Source: Aquimarina spongiae
GTDB taxonomy: Bacteria; Bacteroidota; Bacteroidia; Flavobacteriales; Flavobacteriaceae
Assembly (NCBI RefSeq): GCF_900141785.1
Contig: NZ_FQYP01000004.1
Span: forward strand, 248,001-312,000
Length of the DNA: 64,000 nt
Reading direction: 5' to 3'
The notes beneath the pieces were generated by a model. The model ran no database searches and was not told where the DNA came from. It saw only the letters and a list, made by a program, of their open reading frames with translations. A program made the position numbers and the translations under genes. Positions within the stretch are counted from its first letter, which is position 1. The number at the start of each line of letters is the position of its first letter. Below are positions 8,710 to 15,921 of the stretch, in pieces.

Positions 8710-10767
8710 TTATCTCATTACCGTTATCGAACCTTTTCTGACGACGGAGTTGTTTTTAGTTATTATGTAATAATATATCGGATTTTGACCCGACGATTTA
8801 GAATTCTCAAAAGGCCAGTTATTTTGATAACTAACCCCTGAAAAATCAACTTGACCATTGATATCATAAATTGTTACTTCTACATCTGCCTGATTGAACA
8901 AAGAGTCTGGCAAAAACCAATTATCATTGATATTGTCACCGTTTGGTGTAATAATATTTGGAATAATCTCAGTTACCCCTTGTGAGCCTATGATTACAGG
9001 ATCCAATCGAACCTCACAAATGGCAGAAGTTACTGTCACTCCGTATTCGCCTTGTTCGGTCACTACCAGAGTATTATTAGTTTCCCCATCAATCGGTACA
9101 TCTTCTCCATCTACCACGGTAAACCATTGATAGGTATATCCTGGATCAGAGGGCACAGACAAGGTTACCGAACCTCCTTCTGTAAGCACCAAAGGATCTG
9201 CGGTAATTACTGTACCTGGTGGTATAGGAGCCACTGTTAAATCATTTGAAGGAACATCAACAAATTCTCTAGTTCTTAGTGTAGCAAAAAGCGTATATAC
9301 ATCTCCGATATCTGAGCTTGATACAGTTATCGATGTAGTGGTATCTCCTGTTGGGATTCCATTTCGACGCCACTCATAATCAAAAAACCCTAATTGTTCT
9401 TCGGTAAGCGGTACTTCTAGGCCGTCTACCGTAGTTTGACCAATAATCTCTTTGAGTTCTAGCACAAAAGAATCAGAGTCACAGACGTTTTCTCCTTGTG
9501 GCCCAATCACCACGGTAAAACCAGTTGGCGCCAATATGTTTGATTCTGAAAACAAGAAACTATTACAAGCATCCAATGCATCAATTTCTACTCTGTACAA
9601 ACCGACAAATTGAGCTTCTAGAGAGGTTGTTCCTCCTGATAAAACACCTTGTGTTTGTGGATTAGTTTCTACAAACCATCTGAAGGTACTCCCATCTGGA
9701 GCATCTGTCATGATTTCCAGATTGATTGTTTGTGTTGGTAAAAGAATTAAATTTTCTGGTAACGGTTGTGTAATCGAAGAACCTTCGTTAATCACAGTTA
9801 CCGGTGGTATTTGGTTCTCATCTAATGTACAGTCTTCACTTAGACTGATGCTTAACGAATACACTCCTGCAAACTCATTGGTAGGTAGGGTTATGGTTGG
9901 ACCCACTTCTCCGTCTATTGCCACATCATCTTTGAACCACTGATAGGTAAATCTGGTGTCTTGCAGACTGGACTGTAATACTTTGGTATCGTTTGGACAA
10001 AATGCAAAATCACCCATTGGGTCTGCATTTTCTATAAACGCTGTAGACACATCTACTAAAGATACGTCTACTCGGTTGGTTTCTTCGAATGTAAAAAAGT
10101 TTTGACAGTTACCTAGTGGGATCCTGGCAAAATAAGTGCCGACCTCGGTGACGACCAGATTTGGTGTCGTCTCTCCTACAATAAGAGACCCGTTCCTAAA
10201 CCATTCCCACTCAAAAGAATCAGCGGCAACAGCATTGCCGTCCAGATCTTCAAGTCGTATAGATAATGTTTTTGAGAATGAACTGACGTTACAAAAGATC
10301 ACGTCCTGTCTTTCATTCAAAAATAAATCTATATCGTTTCTAAAAAAATGAAACGCGGTTGGATCAGACAAACTACTAAAAATCGGAGGATCTGTAGTTG
10401 TACGTACTCTTAACCTGTAATTATCACTATTGGCATCCTCTGGAATCGGAAAATTCTCAAAACGAATCTCCGACTCTGAAGCGGAACCATTGTTTGGGCC
10501 TGGTGCTGTATCAAGTATAGTAATCGCATTTGGGTCGTCAAAACTACCATTGGGATCAGAAAGTTCTAAGATGAACTCATTATTAGAAGGAAGTGCATCC
10601 CCAGGAGAGAGTGTTGCAATGACGGTAAAGGAGTTGAAAAAGCTATCGGCACAAGCCGCAAAATCTTGAAGTTCAGGAGCCCCAATAGTTCTTTGCGACC
10701 AAAGTTCATTGCTATTAATGAACGATAGCGCACAGACGAGCATTATGAGGTTAAGTTTACTTTTCAT
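8710..10767 (-). CDS. Secreted protein with gliding motility-associated C-terminal (CHU_C) domain
   Basis: The 685-residue protein starts with a signal peptide (ends NELWSQ). It continues through several Ig/PKD-like beta domains with recurring Tyr-Gln-Trp-Phe motifs (TYQWFKDD, TYQWFTVV). It ends in a CHU_C domain (about residues 600-685) with the hallmark ITPNGDNINDNW, a YDINGQ strand and a terminal KGSITVMR. The CHU_C/type B tail is recognised by the T9SS, often together with a PorP/SprF partner, which is encoded immediately downstream here. It is the first gene of the three-gene surface operon. The binding target of the Ig-like domains cannot be told from sequence. Confidence 0.88.
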   Translation of the reverse strand: MKSKLNLIMLVCALSFINSNELWSQRTIGAPELQDFAACADSFFNSFTVIATLSPGDALPSNNEFILELSDPNGSFDDPNAITILDTAPGPNNGSASESEIRFENFPIPEDANSDNYRLRVRTTTDPPIFSSLSDPTAFHFFRNDIDLFLNERQDVIFCNVSSFSKTLSIRLEDLDGNAVAADSFEWEWFRNGSLIVGETTPNLVVTEVGTYFARIPLGNCQNFFTFEETNRVDVSLVDVSTAFIENADPMGDFAFCPNDTKVLQSSLQDTRFTYQWFKDDVAIDGEVGPTITLPTNEFAGVYSLSISLSEDCTLDENQIPPVTVINEGSSITQPLPENLILLPTQTINLEIMTDAPDGSTFRWFVETNPQTQGVLSGGTTSLEAQFVGLYRVEIDALDACNSFLFSESNILAPTGFTVVIGPQGENVCDSDSFVLELKEIIGQTTVDGLEVPLTEEQLGFFDYEWRRNGIPTGDTTTSITVSSSDIGDVYTLFATLRTREFVDVPSNDLTVAPIPPGTVITADPLVLTEGGSVTLSVPSDPGYTYQWFTVVDGEDVPIDGETNNTLVVTEQGEYGVTVTSAICEVRLDPVIIGSQGVTEIIPNIITPNGDNINDNWFLPDSLFNQADVEVTIYDINGQVDFSGVSYQNNWPFENSKSSGQNPIYYYIITKNNSVVRKGSITVMR

Positions 10768-11278
10768 GATATCACACTTTTAAAGGGGTGGATATGCTAA
10801 TTATCAACGAAGCGATTTGGGGCGCTTGTTAATAATATTGTTAATATATTTTTTACCAAGTCATAAAATTATAAATTAAATATTTATATCAAACGAAAAT
10901 TTTAATTTTTTTTGTAATAATTTTCTGACTTATTTTTTCAGGTCCTATTGGACTCATTTATAAGATACATCCTTATAATTGAATAATATACATAATTTTT
11001 TGTTAATCAAGCAATTGTAATACGTTAAAAAAACCAAATATGGGTTCGAAAAAGACCAAAATCTCCCTTAAAATCAGTATTAAATTTGCAGAAAATCATA
11101 GAAAATCATTAAAAAAAGCTGGATTTTATCAACATTTTAAACGTTAAATAAATTCAGAAAAAGGCAACTTTTTTCGATAAAGTGTAAAATAGTAAAGTTA
11201 AAATCTCCCCTATTTTGTTACCAAAAAAGCGTTAAAAAACGATCGTTTATTAACATATTTCTTCTGCAAATTGGACAT
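10768..11278. other. About 510 bp AT-rich non-coding leader
   Basis: This stretch between the surface operon and the upstream terminator has no credible gene. It is very AT-rich and must hold the promoter and a possibly long leader of the CHU_C/PorP/adhesin operon. I found no minus-strand TAnnTTTG -7 element in it. The only match (11081-11088) points the other way, with no gene ahead of it. Confidence 0.6.
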
Positions 11279-11311
11279 AAAAAAAACTCCATCAATACGC
11301 GTTGATGGAGT
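11279..11311 (-). terminator. Rho-independent terminator after the OmpH-like gene
   Basis: A perfect 10-bp stem (11286-11295 pairs with 11302-11311) has a 6-base loop. On the minus strand it is followed by at least seven T. It lies 27 bases past the stop of the OmpH-like gene. Confidence 0.9.
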
Positions 11312-11337
11312 CTATATAACGTATAAAAAAATATACT

Positions 11338-11862
11338 TTATTCTTCTGTTTTAACTTCTTCACCGTTCAATTCTTTTAGAATTTTTTCGGTAATATCTAA
11401 TTCTTCTTTTCCATACAGAATATTACTTACTTCGGTATCTCCATAGATATAGGTATATCCATTTTTCTTACCGTAGTCTTTGATAAAATTCTTTACTTTA
11501 TTAATAATAGAATCGATTTCTTTTTGGCTTCCTTGTTGAATTTCTTGCATTCTTGATTGTTGTTCTCTTTGAAGCTCTTGTTGCTTTACAACCAATTCTT
11601 GCTGTTTCTTTTCTCTATTAGATTTAGACATTTGGTTGGCGATATTCTGGAATCCCTGTACCTCTATCTGAAATTGTTTGGCTTTTGCTTCAAGTTCGGC
11701 TCTAACTTCATTATTTCGTTTTGTCCATTTTTCTTGAGCAGTTTTCATTTCTTTAAAATCAGAAACTACTTTTGTATTATTTACGTAAGCTGTTTTTTCT
11801 ACCTGTTGATTGCATGATCCCAAAATAAAAGCAACGCTTGCAATCCATAAAAATTTTCTCAT
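11338..11862 (-). CDS. OmpH/Skp-like periplasmic chaperone lipoprotein
   Basis: The 174-residue protein has a lipoprotein signal with lipobox LGSC, so it is probably anchored by Cys17. It then matches the OmpH/Skp layout: an N-terminal strand (AYVNNTKVVSDFKEM), a long charged Lys/Glu/Gln coiled coil (about residues 45-120), and a C-terminal segment with YTYIYGDTEVSNILYG. Skp-type proteins hold unfolded outer-membrane proteins in the periplasm. The lipid anchor is a difference from soluble enterobacterial Skp. It appears monocistronic: a strong terminator follows, and a possible -7 element (TATTTTTG on the minus strand, 11892-11885) precedes it. Confidence 0.85.
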   Translation of the reverse strand: MRKFLWIASVAFILGSCNQQVEKTAYVNNTKVVSDFKEMKTAQEKWTKRNNEVRAELEAKAKQFQIEVQGFQNIANQMSKSNREKKQQELVVKQQELQREQQSRMQEIQQGSQKEIDSIINKVKNFIKDYGKKNGYTYIYGDTEVSNILYGKEELDITEKILKELNGEEVKTEE

Positions 11863-12091
11863 GTTTCAAAAAATTAGTTCTGGGCAAAAATATCAAAGTT
11901 CAACTCATAAAATTGATTATTCAGTTTAAAAAAACAATATATAAGTAAAAACAATACTTATTTGACCTATCATTTATAAATCCTATTAAAACTCAATTAA
12001 AATAAGCCGATTTAAGCCACTTTTTAAAAAAAGCAATGTAGTTTTACTAGAAAAGGTCAAATATTAGATAAAAAACGTCCCAAAATAAGAA

Positions 12092-12961
12092 TTATGAATT
12101 TTTGAGTACATAAACATGGGACGAATACTCTTTTGAACGTATTGCTTTTATATTAGAACGAAAACCAATCCAAAAAGCACTTAAAAAATTCATTTTACTT
12201 GTTTTATATTTTTCGGACAATAGTGACACATAATATGCATCAAAATGCATAGGCAAGGTTTGTGTCAAATTCAATCCTTGTTCTGCAAATAATTTTTGAA
12301 TTGCATTTTTCGAAAAATGCCACAAATGTCTAGGAACATCAAAAGCAGCCCAAAAAGATTTGTAGTGTGTAGCATCATAAGATTTAAAATTAGGAACAGC
12401 TACAATAACATACCCTCCAGGTTTTAGTAATCGTTTTATTTCTTGTATTTGATGTTGTAAATCGGGAACATGTTCTAGTACATGCCAAAGTGTAATTATA
12501 TCAAAAGAGTGATCTTCAAATTCATCAGTCTTTGTGTGTAGTAAAACCTCTTTTTGTTGGGCTAATTGTTTTGCCTGTTCGTTTGGCTCGATTCCAGACA
12601 CTGTCCAACCTCCATTTTTTGCTTTTGATAAAAAATCGCCAGTACCGGCTCCAATATCCAAAATAGTTCCTGATCCATTGTTCAGCTTAGTAATCAATCC
12701 AACTTTTTTGCGTAACGCATAAGACTTTACTAAATGGTACACTTTTTCAAAAAGAGATCTTTTGTTATCGGTATGAGAAATATAATCTTCGCTCTCATAG
12801 TATTTCCCTAAATCCTCTTCTTTAGGTTTTGGAGTAGTCACCAACATATCGTAGTTCGTATCAGAAATCAAATGAAAAGTTTCTCCAGAAACTGTATGAT
12901 CTTTACAGCTTACAAAAATGGGTTGTTCTTCTTTTTGCTTTTTCTCTTCCAAAACATTCAC
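12092..12961 (-). CDS. Class I SAM-dependent methyltransferase
   Basis: The 289-residue protein has a clear SAM-binding motif I (ILDIGAGTGDF, residues about 100-110), an acidic post-I residue (GIEPNE), and the motif DIITLWHVLEHVPD typical of the Methyltransf_11/23 group. The N-terminal region (about residues 15-60, with a single CKDH cysteine) and a C-terminal FxAYYVSLLSEKY segment are seen in Bacteroidota homologues. The substrate is unknown. It sits between the OmpH-like gene and the mnmG operon on the same strand, but a terminator at 13018-13045 separates it from that operon. Confidence 0.85.
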   Translation of the reverse strand: MNVLEEKKQKEEQPIFVSCKDHTVSGETFHLISDTNYDMLVTTPKPKEEDLGKYYESEDYISHTDNKRSLFEKVYHLVKSYALRKKVGLITKLNNGSGTILDIGAGTGDFLSKAKNGGWTVSGIEPNEQAKQLAQQKEVLLHTKTDEFEDHSFDIITLWHVLEHVPDLQHQIQEIKRLLKPGGYVIVAVPNFKSYDATHYKSFWAAFDVPRHLWHFSKNAIQKLFAEQGLNLTQTLPMHFDAYYVSLLSEKYKTSKMNFLSAFWIGFRSNIKAIRSKEYSSHVYVLKNS

Positions 12962-13017
12962 AATTTAGTACTGGTATTTTGTTTTACATTAAACACAACT
13001 CTCATGACAAAACGCAA

Positions 13018-13045
13018 AAAAAGTATCTACTATTGGATACTTTTT
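13018..13045 (-). terminator. Terminator of the DUF4175-ybeY-mnmG operon
   Basis: A 10-bp stem (13018-13027 with 13036-13045) has an 8-base loop and a T-run on the minus strand. It follows the last gene of the operon, with a parS site lying just between stop codon and hairpin. Confidence 0.8.
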
Positions 13046-13052
13046 ATTTTGT

Positions 13053-13066
13053 GTTCCACGTGGAAC
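13053..13066. other. parS: parS-like ParB-binding palindrome 1
   Basis: This is a perfect 14-bp palindrome GTTCCACGTGGAAC, matching the conserved chromosomal parS type (TGTTTCACGTGAAACA) except at the inner T/A pair. It touches the last base of the stop codon of the 159-residue membrane protein gene. It is one of four identical cores within 2.5 kb. Confidence 0.85.
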
Positions 13067-13545
13067 TATTCTTTGGTGGTATCGTAAATTTCTACCTCTA
13101 GCAATTTACTTAACTCTTCTGCTTTTTGTAATGCTTCTTTATAATTCTCCGTCTTAAACAGAGAAACATATTTGTTTCCTGTAAAAAAACGAACTACTAA
13201 TTTTTCATGTCGCTCTTTAGTTCCGATTGCACTTACCGCTCCCCATTCATTGTCCATGGAAAATGATCCAGAGAAAACTGAAATATAATCCGGAAAATCT
13301 AACTCTAATTTTGAACTAAAAATTACAACGCCAAAGATTGAATACAATTTTCTGTTCTGAAAATTCTCTGTAATCTTATAAGAAACGGAAAAACCAAACA
13401 ATAGTAAACTCCCTGCCGAAAAAAGAACTCTGCTTACTAACGGCTCTGTATTCTGAAACGCATAAAAAATGGCAAAACACAAAATTAAAGCCGAAAGTAT
13501 TTTTCCTTTTAGTGCTCTATCTTGTTTGCAAATTACACTTTTCAT
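13066..13545 (-). CDS. Small membrane protein of unknown function
   Basis: The 159-residue protein has two hydrophobic segments near its N-terminus (about residues 15-31 and 37-55), followed by a soluble part with alternating strands (IFGVVIFSSKLELDFPDYISVF) and a C-terminal helix (KEALQKAEELSKLL). I do not recognise a family. The layout resembles small PH-like membrane proteins, which is only an impression. The gene overlaps the mnmG stop by one base, so the two are likely translationally coupled, and it ends the operon. Confidence 0.7.
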   Translation of the reverse strand: MKSVICKQDRALKGKILSALILCFAIFYAFQNTEPLVSRVLFSAGSLLLFGFSVSYKITENFQNRKLYSIFGVVIFSSKLELDFPDYISVFSGSFSMDNEWGAVSAIGTKERHEKLVVRFFTGNKYVSLFKTENYKEALQKAEELSKLLEVEIYDTTKE

Positions 13546-15416
13546 TATCTCCCCATATAAACTAATAGCACAGAAATGTCACTTGGTGATACTCCACTAA
13601 TTCGAGATGCCTGAGAAACCGTAGCTGGTTTTATCTTTGACATTTTCTCTTTAGCTTCATAAGACAAAGATTTCAGTTTGGAGTAATCGAAATTTTCCGG
13701 AATTTTAATATCCTCTAATCGATTCAATTTATCCGCATTATTTTTCTCCTTTTCAATATATCCCGAGTATTTTACTTGAATTTCGGCTTGCTCCAAAACT
13801 TCTTTGTCCAAATTTTGATCCTTGATGTATTCCTGAACCTTTTTGAACTTTTGAATATCTTCTAAAGTAATTTGAGGTCTAGCAAATAATTTAAACATCT
13901 TTCCGCTCTGTTTTACCGGAGCAGAATTTTTTGATTCTAAAACCGGATTTGCTTCTTCTGGAGTTACACTTGTATCTTTAAAAAATTGAACAAAGTCTGA
14001 TGATTTTTTTTCCTTTTGTTCCATTCTTCGCATTCGTTCTTCAGAAGCTAAACCAATCTCAAAAGATTTTGGAGTTAATCTAAAATCAGCATTATCTTGT
14101 CTTAGCAAAGTTCTATACTCCGCTCTTGATGTAAACATTCGATATGGCTCTTCTGTACCTTTAGTGATTAGATCATCAATCAACACCCCAATATAAGCTT
14201 CACTTCTTTTCAAAATAAAAGCATCCTTTTCCTGAACTTTTAAAGCAGCATTTATTCCCGCCATCAAACCTTGAGATGCTGCTTCTTCATATCCCGTAGT
14301 TCCATTAATCTGTCCTGCAAAAAACAAACCAGAAACTAATTTCGTTTCTAGTGTGTGTGATAACTGTGTAGGTGGAAAATAATCATACTCGATTGCATAT
14401 CCCGGTCGAAAAAATCTTACGTTTTCAAAACCTACTACAGAACGTAACGCTTTAAATTGTACATCTTCTGGTAAGGAAGTAGAAAAACCATTTACATACA
14501 TCTCTACAGTATTCCATCCCTCCGGTTCTACAAAAATCTGATGCCTATTTTTTTCAGAAAAGCGGTTAATCTTATCTTCTATCGATGGACAATATCTAGG
14601 CCCAATACTTTTGATTCTTCCATTAAACATTGGAGAACGATCAAAACCTTCTTTAAGCAAATCATGAACCAACGGAGAAGTGTATGTCATAAAACAAGAT
14701 CGCTGTTCGGAAAGCGGTTTTGTTTTATCACTGTAACTAAATTTCTCCGGCAAATCGTCTCCAGGTTGTTCTACCATTTTTGAATAATCCAAAGATCTTC
14801 CATCTACTCTTGGTGGTGTTCCTGTTTTCATTCTACCAGCATCAAATCCTAAACCGATCAACTCTTCGGTAATTCCTGTAGCCGCTCTTTCACCTGCTCG
14901 ACCTCCTCCAAATTGCTTTTCTCCTATATGAATTAAACCATTCAAAAAAGTACCATTGGTTAAAACGACCGTCTTGGCTTTTACTTCAATTCCCAAAGAT
15001 GTTTTTACTCCTTTGATCTCTCCATTTTCGATCAACAGACCACTTACCATTTCCTGATAAAAATCTAAATTCTCGGTCTGCTCCAAAAGTAATCTCCATT
15101 CTTCTGCAAACCGCATTCGGTCACTTTGAACTCTTGGGCTCCACATTGCAGGACCTTTTGATTTGTTCAACATCTTGAACTGAATCGCTGTTCGATCACT
15201 CACGATTCCGCTATACCCTCCGAGCGCATCAATCTCTCGAACAATTTGTCCTTTTGCAATTCCTCCCATAGCAGGATTGCAACTCATTTGCGCAATGTTT
15301 TGCAAATTCATTGTAATCAACAATGTTTTACAACCCAAATTAGCGGCTGACGCCGCTGCTTCACTTCCTGCATGTCCTCCTCCAACTACTACAACATCAT
15401 ACTCTGTATCAAACAT
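13545..15416 (-). CDS. mnmG: tRNA uridine-5-carboxymethylaminomethyl modification enzyme MnmG (GidA)
   Basis: The 623-residue protein is full length for the family. It has the N-terminal FAD-binding motif (VVVGGGHAGSEAA, about residues 8-20), the MnmG signatures SCNPAMGG, GTPPRVDGR and PRYCPSIEDKI, and the C-terminal helical domain ending near SGVSPSDISVLL. With MnmE it installs the cmnm5 group at wobble U34 of several tRNAs. The ybeY-mnmG gap of 77 bp holds two parS sites. Proximity of gidA to the origin is common in other phyla and fits the parS cluster here. Confidence 0.97.
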   Translation of the reverse strand: MFDTEYDVVVVGGGHAGSEAAASAANLGCKTLLITMNLQNIAQMSCNPAMGGIAKGQIVREIDALGGYSGIVSDRTAIQFKMLNKSKGPAMWSPRVQSDRMRFAEEWRLLLEQTENLDFYQEMVSGLLIENGEIKGVKTSLGIEVKAKTVVLTNGTFLNGLIHIGEKQFGGGRAGERAATGITEELIGLGFDAGRMKTGTPPRVDGRSLDYSKMVEQPGDDLPEKFSYSDKTKPLSEQRSCFMTYTSPLVHDLLKEGFDRSPMFNGRIKSIGPRYCPSIEDKINRFSEKNRHQIFVEPEGWNTVEMYVNGFSTSLPEDVQFKALRSVVGFENVRFFRPGYAIEYDYFPPTQLSHTLETKLVSGLFFAGQINGTTGYEEAASQGLMAGINAALKVQEKDAFILKRSEAYIGVLIDDLITKGTEEPYRMFTSRAEYRTLLRQDNADFRLTPKSFEIGLASEERMRRMEQKEKKSSDFVQFFKDTSVTPEEANPVLESKNSAPVKQSGKMFKLFARPQITLEDIQKFKKVQEYIKDQNLDKEVLEQAEIQVKYSGYIEKEKNNADKLNRLEDIKIPENFDYSKLKSLSYEAKEKMSKIKPATVSQASRISGVSPSDISVLLVYMGR

Positions 15417-15430
15417 AATTTTATCTCATT

Positions 15431-15444
15431 GTTCCACGTGGAAC
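15431..15444. other. parS: parS-like palindrome 2
   Basis: A perfect GTTCCACGTGGAAC core lies 15 bases upstream of the mnmG start codon, in the ybeY-mnmG gap. Confidence 0.85.
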
Positions 15445-15463
15445 GTTACTCACTTTGTTGAAA

Positions 15464-15489
15464 AAATTTGTTCCACGTGGAACAAATTT
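15464..15489. other. parS: parS-like palindrome 3 (26-bp perfect palindrome)
   Basis: The core 15470-15483 is GTTCCACGTGGAAC. Symmetry extends to AAATTT on both sides, giving a 26-bp perfect palindrome. The full 16-mer TGTTCCACGTGGAACA is present. Confidence 0.87.
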
Positions 15490-15492
15490 ATA

Positions 15493-15921
15493 TTACAACT
15501 TAGGATGTTCCACGTGGAACATCCTAAGTTTTTCATCTTCTTTTTGTCTCATAAGAGAAGCTTCCTTGTCTGTCTTGTCCTTGAAACCACAAAGATGCAA
15601 CAGTCCATGAACCATCACTCTTCTTAATTCTTCTTCTACCGAAACGTCATAGTTTTTTGCATTATCTACTACCCTCTCATGAGAGATAAAAATATCTCCA
15701 TTTAATAAATTTCCGATGGTATCATCAAAACTTATGATGTCCGTATAGGTGTGGTGATTCAGAAACTTTTTATTAATCTCAAGCAGGTACTCATCGTCAC
15801 AAAAGATATAACTAATTTCTCCTATGCTCGTATCCTCAGAACTAGCAACGGCATTTAGCCAACCCATTAATTTAGGTTCGTTCAAATGCCCTACAACTGT
15901 CTCGTAATAAAAGTTAATCAT
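15493..15921 (-). CDS. ybeY: Endoribonuclease YbeY (rRNA maturation factor)
   Basis: The 142-residue protein carries the UPF0054 zinc motif VMVHGLLHLCGFKDKTDKE. The first two metal-binding histidines are present, but the position of the third (GYDH in E. coli) reads FKDK, a change I recall from Bacteroidota homologues. YbeY acts in 16S rRNA 3'-end processing and ribosome quality control. The start overlaps the DUF4175 gene by 8 bp. The last codons, including MFHVEH, are encoded by a parS-centred palindrome, so the C-terminal tail is dictated by a DNA-binding site. Confidence 0.92.
   Translation of the reverse strand: MINFYYETVVGHLNEPKLMGWLNAVASSEDTSIGEISYIFCDDEYLLEINKKFLNHHTYTDIISFDDTIGNLLNGDIFISHERVVDNAKNYDVSVEEELRRVMVHGLLHLCGFKDKTDKEASLMRQKEDEKLRMFHVEHPKL
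15497..15530. other. parS: parS-like palindrome 4 (34-bp perfect palindrome in ybeY)
   Basis: The core 15507-15520 is GTTCCACGTGGAAC. Perfect two-fold symmetry runs 17 bases each way, from AACTTAGGAT to ATCCTAAGTT. It lies fully within the ybeY coding end and reads MFHVEH in the gene's frame. Confidence 0.87.

Noticed and set aside
11081..11088. Plus-strand TAAATTTG resembling a -7 promoter box
   Set aside because: No plus-strand gene follows, and the motif is expected by chance in AT-rich DNA.
11958..12063. Inverted 9-mers TATTTGACC and GGTCAAATA about 90 bp apart
   Set aside because: The arms are short and far apart with no supporting structure; probably chance.
15277..15627. Plus-strand frame of 116 codons across the parS cluster, also reading MFHVEH
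   Set aside because: It covers the mnmG start and ybeY end on the other strand. The MFHVEH words arise because parS palindromes read the same on both strands.
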